Shown here one piece after another: positions 38,887 to 51,026 of a stretch of DNA of 64,000 bases. The notes under the pieces were generated by a model. That model was not told the origin of the DNA. It saw only the letters and a program-made list of their open reading frames with translations, and did not search any database. Positions within the stretch are counted from its first letter, which is position 1. Every line of letters starts with the position of its first letter. The position numbers were made by a program, and so were the translations under genes. The DNA comes from Dentipellis sp. KUC8613 (Eukaryota; Basidiomycota; Agaricomycetes; Russulales; Hericiaceae), in NCBI GenBank assembly GCA_002286715.1, contig NSJX01000012.1:457916-521915 (forward strand). The letters are read 5' to 3'.

Positions 38887-41798
38887 TCAATTGTCCATTG
38901 AGAGCGATGAATTCGAAGAACGAGAAATGGAAGAAATATCCTGCACGCCGTCCCACAGCACGAAGCGCGCCACGGTGCCAGCGATCTGCTGCACGGGCGC
39001 CACGAACGCCATCGGCGCCAAGATCGCACTGTTGCCGTCGATGGCGATGACGAAGTCCCCGGCGTGCTGCCCGTCGACGAACGCGGACGTGCCGCCCTCC
39101 GTGCCGGTGACGATGATTTCTCTGCTTGAGAGCGCAGTCGACGTCGAGGCCGGGAGGGTATAGTTGGAGAGAGAATATAAGGTGTTGGAAGATGTGAAGG
39201 CCAGCGTCGAGCCGTTGCCGGAGGGCGTGAACCCGAAGGAGTCGTCCGGGCCCGTGAGCAAGGGTCCAGATACGTTGTGGGTCCCGACTTCGATGAGGAA
39301 AGTGTAGTTGTGGCCCTTGGACCCCAGGGGCGTCTTCACCGACCCATTCACCCACGTCCCATCATACTTATTGCCACTCCCATCTTTGACTTTCGCACCA
39401 GGCCGTTTCGAGGTCGATGTCAAATTGTACTCCACAACGACCGCATGCGCGCTCTTGATGCGGCGGTCCAGATTTTGCGCGGGTGCTGCGGCTTCGAGGC
39501 GCGGGAAGCTTGCGAGGTACTGGGCTTGCGTGAGATGGTTCGGGCGAGAGGCTGCTTGCCAGTTTGCCGCTGCGATGACGGGCAGGCCGGCTTTGATCGA
39601 GTAAAATGCCTCCAGGTAGGTCGTTGCGTTTGGGCCGGGGTCGTTCCATGCGGCCTGGTAATGCTTCAGGATTGCAAGCCATGATCGAAGAACGAGCGGC
39701 ATACCATTATTGACCCAGCGAGAAGCGGGTTCTCCGGCGTTGGATTGTTCGAGCTATTCCCTGTAACAAGAAAAAATTGTTCAGATTGTTTGACATGCGA
39801 TTGCACGGCGGGGACTCCGGCGTACCGCGGTCGAATACATGCGGGTCCCATATACCACCGGTTACCGTGTTCGCACCGTCCCAAAGACGCGTCTGGTTCA
39901 ATTTCTGAGGATAACCGTCTGACTGCGGTGAAATGCAAAATCAGGACTCGTGCGCAGGGTGACATTGGGGTAAGGGGCGTACATATTTCAAGACGATATA
40001 CTGGAATGCATCGTCGCTGGAAGACACGTGAGTGCGATGAGTAGAGAGGGCTGGTCGTTGGCGCACGTGCCTGTTTATGACTCTGTAGCCGGCACGGATG
40101 AGTTCGAACGGATCGTCCTCAAAGAACTCCCTGTATGGACGCCCAATTAATACATTGTCTAGAATAAAAACGCAAGCCACAGACCAGTGCTGGATGGTAA
40201 TATTCTTCGACACCGACGTCGTATTAGACGGCTCGTTCGTGCCCCAAATACGTATAGTCTTCTTCGACTGCTGCCATATAAAATTGCTCTACCAACACCC
40301 GTCAATTCAAAATTGATTGCCGATTTGAGCTTGACCACATACCATGGTATTCACGAAATCATTGTAGTCATCGGCCAAGTCGGCGTCATACTCGTCCGCC
40401 CCAATCGACACCTGCTCTGCGCAACACATGCATAAGGCTTCATGGCCAAGTACAGTATCATCTGGAAAAAGCCTCACTGGAGTGTAGCCAAGGGAGGAAC
40501 TCTAGACATGACGACGTCAGTCGCTTTGAAAATTAACTGGTGAAGACATCGTATCTGACCTTGCCAGATAGACTTGACCGTCGGGATGGTGTCGGGGAAC
40601 GAGATGTTCAGCAATGTCGGATCGGTCGAGAGCGCGAGTTCCGGTTTCCACTGTGTGATGACCAGCGCATGACCAGGCTGGCAGTCGTAAGAACGGGCTC
40701 GGTTATTGACCTCACATCACCCTTGCGCAAGATTTAATTGGCTCACCGATTCAATCTCTGGGATAACCTAGGGGACCCATGAGTCGTTTACGCATGTAAA
40801 GGCTGCAACTGTGCTCTCCACTCACAGTGACCCCACGCGCAGCACAACTCGCCTGAAAGTCCTCGAACTCCTCCCGGCTATACGTCTCATTGAGATGCGG
40901 CGTGAGCCCCGCGAGCGCAGGATCGCTCGGACGCAGGCGGAACCGCGCATACGTCGTCTTCGGGTCCCGCAGCTCGACATTGTCCGACAGATGCGTATGC
41001 TGCAACAAAAACACGTGTACAACAGCACCACACATTCAGCTCCTCATCGACATCCATAGAGCGCAGCACACTGTCCACTCACAAATTCACTGATCTTGAA
41101 CCACGACGCGTACGCACACAGCTCCGTCAGAAACCCAATCGGGTACCACTGCCTCCCCACATCTACACACGCGCACCCAACATCCATCAGCACCGCGACC
41201 CCCAGCGCCCCCGACGCTCACGATTCCACTCACCAAGCATAAACCCCCGCGTGCCCCAATCCGGCGCATCACTTACAACCCCCGCAGGGAGCACCCCGCC
41301 GCCGAGCAGCAGCGCCTGCAGCAGCGTGCGCGTGCCCCAGAACGCGCCGCGCGCGCCGCTCCCGCGGACCGCGACCGCCGCGGGCGCGATCTCGAGGCGG
41401 TAGTCCTCGGGCGTGCGCGTGCCGTCGTGCAGCGTGACGTTCGCGCGCTGCGAAGGGGACAGGAGGGTCAGGAACACGTCTGCGTTTCGCGCGGACGCGG
41501 ACGAGACTTGGATTTGCACTTGCGCGGAGGTGCCCGGGAACAGCTGCTGCAGGTCCGCGCTGAACGTGTGCGCGAACGCGAGCAGCGTCGGCGGGATGAG
41601 CGTCAGCGCCGTGCTGTCGGAGTCTGTGGACGCCGCGAAGGCGGCGTCGACGGCGATGAGGAGCGGCCGGGATGTGGGGAGCTTGAATGGCTGCTCCGAC
41701 GCGGACGGCTCGAAGGAGTGCACGGCCGGGATGACGCTGGGGAATCCGGCTGCGGCTGCGGCTGCCGTGACGAGCGGGAGGAGGCACGCGAGTAGCAT
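38887..41798 (-). CDS. Secreted GH20 beta-N-acetylhexosaminidase with C-terminal extra domain
   Basis: Removes terminal N-acetylhexosamine from chitin oligomers or glycans outside the cell. A signal peptide (MLLACLLPLVTAAAAAAG) starts at 41798. The N-terminal GH20b-like domain is followed by the barrel: GARGAFWGTRTL, GFMLDVGRQWYP, ISEFHTHLSDN, VIPEIESPGHA and the catalytic Asp-Glu pair in SIGADEY; IRIWGTNEPS and GGIWDPHVFDRG follow. The last 230 residues (from about 39,640 down) form a Thr/Ser/Asn-rich jelly-roll-like domain with FLIEVGTHNVSG and several N-glycosylation sequons. Many small exons: VIPEIES is a 21-nt exon (40767-40747) and EFLPWLHS lies on a 24-nt exon (40501-40478). A TATATATA box at 41890-41883 lies about 85 bases upstream. 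Enzyme class is firm; substrate preference is not. Confidence 0.9.
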
Positions 41799-41882
41799 CG
41801 TTATTGCAGGCTGCTCCCTGTGATACTTGGGTTCTGAGCTGGACGAGTACACCAGCCCGTCAGAGCGTCAGCAGAAGTCAGT

Positions 41883-41890
41883 TATATATA
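41883..41890 (-). promoter_or_regulatory. TATA box of the GH20 gene
   Basis: TATATATA about 85 bases upstream of the GH20 start codon at 41798. Confidence 0.5.
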
Positions 41891-42475
41891 CCTCTGCACC
41901 CTGATCCTCGTCACCGCCAGGGCCCCCACCCATAGCATACGCATCCCTTACCAGGACGCCTGACATCGAGCTCGAGCATGTGCGGACGAAAGAACCACCA
42001 CGGCACCGCACATGTGAGAGCGAGCATGTGCTCCCCCCGCCGTCTTGCGCGGGTGATATATCGAACATGGCACGCCAGATATGATACCAGATGCTGAGAA
42101 TGCTTCTTGTAGCATGCGCGTGGTTGTAGTGGTCTTCTGCAGGAAGCAGGACGGCGCGCGTCCTCCACCCGGCCCGCACTTGTGTAGAACGATTATGTAG
42201 CACAGCCACCTGGCAGGGTACTTACCACGGCTTCAAATCAACTGTATCAATCAGCATTTGAAGACATTCAAGCTCACAGTCAATGCCAGAACGTATATAC
42301 GTAGAAATGATATACAACACCACACTATACCTCAGGCATCAGCAGCTCAGTACTCAACTCATCCTCGGGACTCAGAACATTTCAGCAAGAAACTTCGTAC
42401 GATACGCTTCAGACACAGGGGGTACTTGTGTGGTAAAAATACGAGAGACGGGAGACGAGGTACGGCGGCGGCGGC

Positions 42476-42527
42476 GTGAACGTGAACGCAAACGTGAATG
42501 TGAATGTGGCTGTGAACGTAGGTATAA
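42476..42527. repeat. Imperfect GTGAAC hexamer repeat
   Basis: A run of GTGAAC, GCAAAC, GTGAAT, GTGGCT and GTGAAC units, about eight in all, in the 3' flank of KRE6 copy A. Translated it gives Asn/Val repeats, which explains spurious ORFs here. Confidence 0.8.
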
Positions 42528-42961
42528 ACAAGACGACGAGCGCGGGGGGACTCGGCAGTGTAAGCACTAGGTACAAGACCACCGGCGCCGTCGAAGAAAA
42601 AAAGGGGGGAGGGAGAAGACAAGAGAATGCACCGGCCCGTCGAGGGAGGGGTATATATGCAGCCAAGAAGGCAGAAGGCAGAAGCTTCAAGAAGATAGGA
42701 AATAAAAAGATAAAAAGGAGCAAAGCAGCTGTGTAGAAGAAGATAAAGCGAGCGAGCGCGCGTGCCGTTTTAGAAGTCGGAGGAGAACGAGAATAAGATA
42801 GGGTACAGGTTGGGTTGGGTGAGTGCTGTCGTGCGGGCTCTAGACGGGTCGGTGGGTCGGTGGAGGTGGCAACAAACAGGGCTTCGGGTGAGCAGTAAGG
42901 ACAGTATGTGCGTGTGTGCTTTATGCATGTGTGCGTTTATGCGAGCGGGTAGGCGGAGGAC

Positions 42962-45378
42962 TCAGTTCGACGTCGCCGTGCACTGCTTGAGGAACGAGTT
43001 CTTCGGGAACGGCTGCTTGAAGTCGTCGCGCCACGTCGTGAGGTTCGGGTTCGTGTACGCGCCGATGTACTCGTTGATGTACGCCGCAGTCGGGAAGTCC
43101 GGCGGGTCGCACCCGATGTTGATCCTGTCCGGGTGCTGGTACACGCGGATGTAGTCGATGCGCATCTTCGTCGGGAACGTGAGGTGGTCCAGGTCCACCT
43201 TGCCGAAGTTCGTCGACATGCCCAGGTTCGCGATGATGTACTGTGGCGCCTGCGTCAGCCGCGCGCTCTCACTCGGATGAAAAAGGGGGAGAGAGAAACG
43301 GGGGATGGAGAGGAAGGGAAAGGGGGGAAGGAAAGGAGAGGGGAGAGAAGGGGAGAGAAGGAGGAAAGGCGCACCATGGGTTCCTGCGGGATAGCCCGCG
43401 GCCCAATCTCCACGCGCGGGTCCGTGCGCATGCCGTTCTGGTTGAGCGTCCACGCGGTCTTGTTATTCGAGATCCACGAGATATACTGCCAGCCCACGCG
43501 CACTCAGCCAACCATGCCCACCACACGCAAACGCGAGCAGGACGACGTACCGCATTGTCGAACCCGGGCACGTACTCGAAGCCGTAGACGGAGAAGCACC
43601 CCGTGCCGCCGAGCTCGTAGCAGTCCTGGTCCGTCTGCGACACGCTCGACACCGCCTGCTGGAACGCGCCGCCCTGGTACGAGTTCATCTCCGTGATGTC
43701 CGGGTTCGCGATGACGAGGTTGTCCGTCGTGTTGAACCACTGGTACGCCGCGTTGAACGGCTGTCCCCCGTCCACAATCAGCCAATGTCACCAGCCACTC
43801 GAGATTAAGACAGCACCGACGTACCGCGAACTGGCACGACTGCGACACCTGCCCCGTGAGCGGCTCGCCGGTGATCTGCGCCTCGAAGATATCGATCTCG
43901 GGCGCGGCGCGCCCGACGTACGTCCCGTCCTGGTGCATGGGGCCCGGGTGCGACTCGCCGGGGCACGTGCAGCGCGAGAGGCGCATGCCCGGCAGGAACG
44001 AGAGGATGCCGTCCTGCTGCTTGTCGCCGTTCTCCGTCGCCGCGAGCGGGAGCCCGTTCACCGTCTGGTTCGCGACGGTCCCGACGTCGCACGAGTCGTA
44101 CGTGTATGGCCACTGCGTGGATCAGATTCGTTTTCGTTTCGGTCAGCTGTGTGTGCTTGGGGAGAGCGAGAGAAGTAGGCTCACCATGCCCTCGAGCGAC
44201 GCGCCGTACCCGGCGCGCCCGAGGTTGCCCATCGTCCACACGGCGGGCCACAGGCCGACAATATTATTCGTGCCGGGGAGCGTCACAGCCGCCTCAATGA
44301 GGCCGCCCGTGAAGCAAAACTTATTCCACGTCGACATCATGCCGCCCTGATAGTCCAGCCCGTGCGTCTCCTTCTGCGAGAGCGTGATCTCGAGCGCGCC
44401 GCCCTTGGTCGTGATCGCGGCGGGGTCGTACCACTCCATGTTGTTCGTCTGCCAGTAGTGCAGGTCGACCGCCTCCCAGTACGGGTCGTCGCCCGGGTAG
44501 AACGTGCGCCCGGGCGTGTTGAACTCGTCCGAGAACACGAGCTGCAGGTCCACGCCGTCGTCGTGGAACGACGGCCGCGTGTGCGCGTGGCTCGGCGTCT
44601 CGGCGTCGATCATGCCCCAGCTGCCCATGTTCGGCACCTGTCCGCACGGCGAGGGGCGTCAGAGGCGCACGTCGATGGCATCACGCCGCGCGGGGCAGGA
44701 GGGAGAGAGACGCACCTGTCCGGTCCCGTTGATCCCGCCAAAGTTGAACCCGCCAAACGTCTTGAGGGGATGCCTTTTCAGGTACGTGATCAACGGATAT
44801 CCGAGGCTGTTCGACGGGTCAATAGCGCTCGGACAGCAAAGAAGCAACGGACACGTACAAGAGCGTCGTGATACCCGCAGCGAGAAGGAGCAGGCAGCCG
44901 AGGTTCATGAACCCGCGGCCGGTGAAGATGGTGCCGCCCTCGTCGTTCTTGCGGTCGCGCCGCGGGTCGGGGTTGTGGAGCGCATCGTCGGCCTCGACGA
45001 AAGAGGGTGAGAGGTTCGCGCCCCAGGAGGAGGGGTCGGGCGAGAGGGAGAACTGCGGGCGCGTCAGGCGGGGGGCAGGCAAGTGGGGGAGGGGCGGACC
45101 TTGTCCGAAATGGAATGGGCGACGAAGCCGCCTTTGCCGCTTGTGGTGGGATAAGGAGACTCGGTCTAAAACGGCGGGAAATGAGCAGAAGAAATAAAGA
45201 AAATGGGCGGTAGACGCGCCAGAGAAGAGGTGCTGGCCACAGAGCGAAGGGAGGGGGCTGCGAACGTGGCCTGCACGGTGGAGCCTGAGGTCCTTGCAGA
45301 GGCGGGAGAGAGGAGACTCGTTGTAGACGCAGAGGGAGTGTTTGGGTTTGCAGCATAGTAGCGCCGCTTGTCGGCCAT
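42962..45378 (-). CDS. KRE6/SKN1-type GH16 beta-glucan synthesis protein, copy A
   Basis: Type II membrane protein of the secretory pathway needed for beta-1,6-glucan formation in the cell wall. The N-terminal cytoplasmic part (MADKRRYY, Ser-rich) is followed by FSLSPDPSSWG, a membrane segment (GCLLLLAAGITTLL) and the lumenal GH16 domain: LVFSDEFNTPGRTF, MEWYDPAA, NKFCFTGGLIE, GLWPAVWTMGNLGRAGYG and the catalytic EIDIFEA with its two Glu and one Asp; CTCPGESHPGP, the YVRVYQHP-like YIRVYQHP and a C-terminal Cys block follow. The boundary between the first two exons (about 45220-45290) is uncertain; a GTTTTAG acceptor before TESPYP is likely. Copy B at 47930-51026 is a close paralog in the opposite orientation. 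Confidence 0.93.
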
Positions 45379-45542
45379 GGGGAAAGAGTGACTGGTACAA
45401 GGAGAAAAAGAGAGAGGAAGAGAGGGAGAAAAAGGGAGGCGGACGAGGGTAGTAATAAAGAGTAAGACTCTGCGTTGCCGCCAGGCTCAGGCCAAGCTTG
45501 GCATCTCCAACTCTCTCTCCACATCACGTAAGCCGTTCCCGC
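45379..45542 (-). promoter_or_regulatory. Short spacer, KRE6 copy A promoter
   Basis: Only 164 bp lie between the SNAPC1-like stop and the KRE6 copy A start on the same strand; the strand complementary to the transcript is purine-rich. Confidence 0.4.
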
Positions 45543-46847
45543 CTATATACCGTCTCCCTCCTCCACCATTCCCAGCAGCCCTGTCCCGCCCCCGCCCACA
45601 AGCTCGCCTACGACTCGCTCCACCCGCCCAAGCCCCGTCTGCTCCCCGCCCTCCCCGCCCACCTCCAGCCCGCGCTCCGCCGCCATCGCGTCGATCTGCC
45701 TCAGCCGGTTCAGCACCGCCATGTTCGCGCGCTCCAGCGCCGCGCGCCCGCCCCCGTGCCCAGTCTGCGCAGACCAGCTACTCGTCGTCCCCGCCGCCCC
45801 GCGCTCGTCGGCCAAGAGCGCGTCCAGCAGCTGCGCCTTGTGCGACGTGTAGTTCGCGAGCGCCCCCGCGGGCGCGTTCGCGAGCAGCGCGTGCGTCGGC
45901 ATGCCAGGGCTCCCCGCGGCCGTGCGCTCGAGCCACCGCTCGAGGCCGACCACCGCGTCGCGCGTCTTCTTGGCGACCTCCCGCTTCGACGGCCGCCCCT
46001 TCTTCTTGGGCGCCTTGGCTTTCGCTTTGCCCTTGCCCTTCCCGTGCTCGGCCGCTGGCTCCTCTGCGCCCGGCGTCCCGGGCTCGGTCGTGGATGCGGA
46101 CGCGGACGGCACCTGCGCGCCCTCGACGTCATCTGGCACGAAGACCTCGCGCGGGAGCGCGCTTGGAGATAGCGGACGTAAGCCCGATCGGGGCAGGATG
46201 TGCAGCGCGTGTTTGCTGAGAAGCGCGGCGAGCTGGTGCGCGGCGTAGGGCGCGAGGCGGGCGAAGTCCCCGGTTGCTGCGAGGGCGGGCGGCAGGCGGC
46301 GCAGCGCGTTATATATATCTGCGAGTATGTAAGTCGGTGATGGTCGTATGGGTCGCGTGTGCGTCGCGTAGCGTACCGAGCGGGAGCTCTGCATGGCGCA
46401 GAGCGTGGAGCGGGGGGTGCGTGTTCTCTGGTTGGGTGAGGTAAAAGGTGTAGAGCGCGAAGAGGGCGGTCGTTCTGAACGGCAAGGGTTCTGCCTCATC
46501 TAGTCTTTCTTCACAATGCACATCCGGTCAGCACGTGCTGCGCTACTAAGGTAGAGGTCGGGCGTACCGACAAAGAGCCTGCACACGATCTTGAGGAATG
46601 TCTCCCTTGTGCGTGCGTCAAACACCTTCAGGTGCATCCATAGCCACCCCTCGTCCTCCCATATCCTCTTGAACAAGTTGAATGGGTTAGAAATGTCATT
46701 TGCCTGCGCGAGGTATTCGTTTGTATAGCGCTCCAACAAGCGCTGGATGTCGGCACGACAGGGGTTGACGAACAGCGAAGAAGTGAAGAAAGAGGGTTGC
46801 AAAATGAGGTCGCCACGAGCAGTGGAAGGAGACGGGACGAGCGACAT
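45543..46847 (-). CDS. snRNA-activating protein complex 43-kDa subunit homologue (SNAP43/SNAPC1)
   Basis: Three exons give about 395 residues. The N-terminal 150 residues match the SNAP43 layout: a helical start (DIQRLLERYTNEYLAQ), NPFNLFKRIWEDEGW with LKVFDARTRETFLKIVCRLFV, then, after intron 1, DEAEPLPFRTTALFALYTFYLTQP and LPPA-containing helices after intron 2. SNAPc binds the proximal sequence element of snRNA genes and supports their transcription by RNA polymerases II and III. The C-terminal half is low-complexity: a Lys-rich basic run (GKGKGKAKAKAPKKKGRPSKRE) that looks like an AT-hook/nuclear-localisation segment, then Ala/Gly-rich sequence. It lies between the two KRE6 paralogs. Confidence 0.75.
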
Positions 46848-47929
46848 GGCAAGCGAGGCGGAGTTATAGTTTCAAGGTGTGATATTTTGGGTGACGGCGT
46901 GCAGAAGCCGCAGCGATGCGATGGGCGGGGATAGCTGGGGACCGGTGGGGCCCGGTGCAGGATGTCAGCAGCGTCCAAGGTGTTTTGGTGTCAACGTTAC
47001 AGGACTCGTTGCAAGCGCAGACCTCGGGGCGATGACGTCGACGGAGAGCTCGGAGTCGGAGGACGTGCAGACGGAGATTCAGACGCGTGCTACGGATCTG
47101 TCTTCAATCTTGCCGGAGTGGCCCCGCCGCGCCAAGCCCATCTCTCCTCCGCCGTCGCATCTGCAATATACTAATCACCTTCCGATAGCGCTCGCGGGCA
47201 TGCCAGGATGCCTGTAACACTCCCCCCACAAGGTCAGTCTGCCACGAAACAGATATCACCATCACGCCGATTGCGCTGCAATATCCCGCTGCACATGCAG
47301 ATGTCGCCGTGTCGCTGTCCAGCGGCGGTCAACTGACATGCCCATCATGCCGCTATACTGCCCTGCCTGCGTGAGGACCAGGCCTATATCATGATGCTCG
47401 CGCAGACAGCCTGTCTCTTTCTCTCTCGCCTCCTGCAGCTATCTACCACCAGCACAGGGCAGCCAAACACGAAGCACGTTTTTTCCAGCGTGCTCAGATC
47501 GGTGGCCACTGACGCCTTCGCCCGTCGGGCACAACTTGCCACTGTGAGTACGAAACGCGCCCGCATCGATATCTGCCAAATGATGCCCCCTCCCCTCCCC
47601 TGCACCGTCGCAGCTCATATCTATCGCGACCTGAACTGCTTCGCACTCGCGCCCCCGGCCGCATGATCAGCCTGGCCCACGGCGCCTGAGGCCCGTCCGT
47701 GCCTCTGGTTTATTTGCTGCCCGCACGCCGTCCGCAATCTGCAATCAGACTCCCCCCCCTCTCTCTCTCCCTTTCGCTTGTATCCTGTGCGTGCACACCC
47801 CGCTCCCTTTGGCAGTCCCTGCCGTACCCAACCCCGCACTAACACCTCTTCGACGCGCGGGCGCTCTCCTGGACCACCCCATCCCATCTCAAACTCCAAA
47901 TTCAGAACCGGAATCAATCGAACGCAGAT
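46848..47929. promoter_or_regulatory. 1.1-kb divergent promoter region, SNAPC1-like / KRE6 copy B
   Basis: Two start codons point away from each other across this stretch. Its right half is rich in C and T (47720-47830), like a long leader or core promoter of KRE6 copy B. ORFs are present but have no recognisable content. Confidence 0.45.
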
Positions 47930-50900
47930 ATGGCACAATACTCCAGCGTCCCCCACACGCCCCACACGCCCCCCATGCAACAACAACACATCTCCCCGCG
48001 CCCCCCGCCGTACTCCCCCAAGTCCTCCCCTAACCCGTCCCCGCTCTCCTCCCCCAGCGCCTCCACCACCTCGCTCCTCTCGCGCCCGCACGGTAACGGC
48101 AACGGTAACGGTAGCGGCAGCCCGCTCGGCAGCGGCACGCTCGCGGGCATGGGCGTGGGCCGCAGGCAGCCGCAGGACGTGCGCCCCGCGCTCGCACATG
48201 GGCCGCCGATGCTGCGCCCGTCGAAATCCGTACGTACATTTCCCCTTGCATGTTACATTGCGCGGATGTAGAGTTATTAATAACGTTGTGGTGGTCGTGG
48301 CGATTGTGGTTGTGGTGTGGTTGTTGATTTGGGTGGTCTGGGTGTAGGCGGGCAGCCTCGCGTCGTCGACGCGGTCCGAAGACCCCGGTGCTGCGATGCT
48401 ACGGAGCGTGCGTGCCTCTTTTTTTGCTATTGCGCTATCGCGCGCGCCGAATTGTCCGCTGATACTGTCGCCACATAATATTCGCGCCCGCTTCCCCCCA
48501 ACCCCCCATCCCCCACCACTCACCCCCACCGCACTCCCACACCCCCACCACCTTCACCCCACCGCCCACGCCCCGCCCTCACCTCCGGCGATGCACAGTT
48601 CATGCTCCCCCCACACCCCTCCGCCTGGGGCGCCGACGTGCGCCCGCACGTCCCCGAGCCGGACGACTGGCTGCACACGCCCGACCCGCGGCGCGACAAG
48701 CACGTCGACCGCGGCGGCTCGATCTGCACGCCGCGCGGCGCCGCGAACCTCGGGTGCCTGCTCGTGCTCGCGGGGGGGATTGTTGCGCTGTTGTGAGTCT
48801 TTGCTGTCCCCTTTCCATTCAAGTCCCCCTTTGCCTCCCTTTCCCCGTCTCGCCGCGGCTGTTTGCGCGTCTCTAACGGCTGCTTTTCTTTTCCCTCCTC
48901 TCCCCTCCTCCTTGTCTTCCATTTACTGACGGATGATTTTTCGCGGTGGTGTCGGATTGGGGAAATTCGAACAGTGGCGGCTATCCGATTATCTCATTTT
49001 TCAGGCGGCATGTGATGTCGACGAACGGCGGGTTTGGCGTCGGCGGGACGAACGAGACCGGCCAGGTACGCTCTCCCCCACTCCCTCCGCGCTTTGAAAC
49101 CACCCAAGCTTAACAACCCCCCTCCCCCCCTCCCCCCCACACACATACACACTCACCCCCTCCCCCGCGGCAGATCCCGTCTATGCACGGCAACTGGGGC
49201 ATGATCGACGCCGACACGCCGTCGTGGGCGCACCAAAAGGCCTCGTGGATGGACCCGAGCACGCAGCTGCAGCTCGTCTTCTCGGACGAGTTCAACACGC
49301 CCGGGCGCACGTTCTACCCGGGCGACGACCCGTACTGGGAGGCGGTCGACCTGCACTACTGGCAGACGGGCAACATGGAGTGGTACGACCCCGCCGCGGT
49401 CACGACGCGCGGCGGCGCGCTCGAGATCGCGCTCTCGCGCAAGCAGACGCATGGATTGGACTATCAGGGCGGCATGATACAGTCGTGGAACAAGTTTTGC
49501 TTCACGGGCGGCGTGCTCGAGGTCGCGCTGCAGCTGCCGGGGGATAATAATGTCGCGGGGCTGTGGCCGGCGGTGTGGACGATGGGCAACCTGGGACGCG
49601 CGGGCTTCGGCGCGTCGCTCGAGGGCATGGTGCGTCCGCCCCTTCTCCCCCTCACAATTTCACCCCATATCTGACTCGCATCTTCTCCATCTCATTTCGC
49701 CTTTTCTCTGCGCGACAGTGGCCCTACTCGTACGACTCCTGCGACGTCGGCACGGTCGCGAACCAGACGATCAACGGGCAGCCCGCGGCGGCGACGGTCG
49801 GCGGCGACCCGTACAACGACGGCATCCTCTCCTTCCAGCCCGGCCAGCGCCTCTCGCGCTGCACGTGCGACGGCGAGGCGCACCCCGGGCCGAAGCACAC
49901 GGACGGGACGTACGTCGGGCGCAGCGCGCCGGAGATCGACCTGTTCGAGGCGTCCGTGGGCGATGGGGTTGGGCATTTGTCGCTCTCCGGACAGTTTGCG
50001 GTACGTGTGTGCTTGCGGCGGTGAAATTTGGAGTGGAGCTGATGAGGACGTTTGCGTTGGTGGTTCGCAGCCGTTCAATGCGGAGTACTATTGGGACAAC
50101 TCGACGAGCACGCACCAGGTGTATCAGCCCGATACGACGCAGAACGGGTACTCGGGCGGCGTGTTCCAGGAGGCGGTGTCGTTTGTGACCAGGTCGGGTG
50201 AGTGTCGCCGCTGTGTTTGTGTTTCGGGGATTGCGAATTGGAGAGCAGCTTGGCGGTCGTTTTGTTTGGATTTGATCCTGATGCTGATACTGGTTTGGTG
50301 GTTTGGTGTTTTAGATCAGCGGTGTTACCAGCTGCTGGAGGATTGCATGAATGTGTATGGGCTGGAGTATGTTCCTGGTAGGCCTTGCCCCTCCGTATGT
50401 CTTTTGTTGGATGGTAGCTGATGGGTATTGTGCCGTGCAGGTTTCGACGATGCGGTTCGTGCACGGAATTTTCTTGCCTAGTTTTTTTTTGGTATTGACG
50501 GCGAAGTGAACAGTACATGACGTGGATCGCAAACAACCAGACCGCATGGACGCTCTACGCCTCAGGCGTAGGCGCAGATGAGCGCGTCAACATCGGGCCG
50601 CGGGCTATCCCCCAGGAGCCTATGGTATGCACCCACCCCGTTCTTCAGAGCCAGCCGAGTCAGGTGCTCACTGTGCGACACAGTACATCATCATGAACCT
50701 GGGCATGTCCACCGCCTTCGGCATCGTCGACACGGACAACCTCACCTTCCCGTCCATCATGCGCGTCGACTACGTGCGCGTGTACCAGCACCCCGACAAC
50801 ATCAACGTCGGGTGCAACCCGAAGGACTTCCCGACGACGGACTATATCAACCAGTGCGTTCTCCCCCTTGCCCTTGCCCTTGCCCTTCCCCCATCCCTAT

Positions 50901-51026
50901 CACGAGGCTAATGCTACGTCGTGACTTGCTAGGTACATGGAGGCATACACGAATCCGAACCTCACGACATGGCAGAACGACTTCAAGCAGCCCTTCCCGC
51001 GGAACAACCTCACGAACGGGTGCTAA
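47930..51026 (+). CDS. KRE6/SKN1-type GH16 beta-glucan synthesis protein, copy B
   Basis: Paralog of copy A with the same layout. A Pro/Ser-rich cytoplasmic N-terminus (MAQYSSVPHTPHTPPM) is followed by PHPSAWGADVRP, the membrane segment GCLLVLAGGIVALL and the GH16 domain: LVFSDEFNTPGRTF, NKFCFTGGVLE, GLWPAVWTMGNLGRAGFG, catalytic EIDLFEAS, CTCDGEAHPGP, YVRVYQHP and a C-terminal Cys (NLTNGC). It differs from copy A in the N-terminal tail and in the loop after EIDLFEA, where VGDGVGHLSL replaces QITGEPLTG. Exon joins are clean, including a GTTCGT donor after GFDDA. Stop is TAA at 51024-51026. Confidence 0.93.

Larger units (their letters stand above)
41799..42961. other. 1.2-kb intergenic region with TATA box and hexamer repeats
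   Basis: The GH20 promoter occupies the left part (TATATATA at 41883-41890). On the right, the 3' flank of KRE6 copy A contains a GTGAAC/GTGAAT-type imperfect repeat at about 42476-42527. The ORFs here are repetitive or short, and I see no gene. Confidence 0.55.

Noticed and set aside
42400..42740. ORFs in the GTGAAC repeat region
   Set aside because: They are translations of an imperfect hexamer repeat.
46848..47929. Possible extra gene between the SNAPC1-like gene and KRE6 copy B
   Set aside because: The ORFs are short and compositional; the region reads as a promoter and leader.
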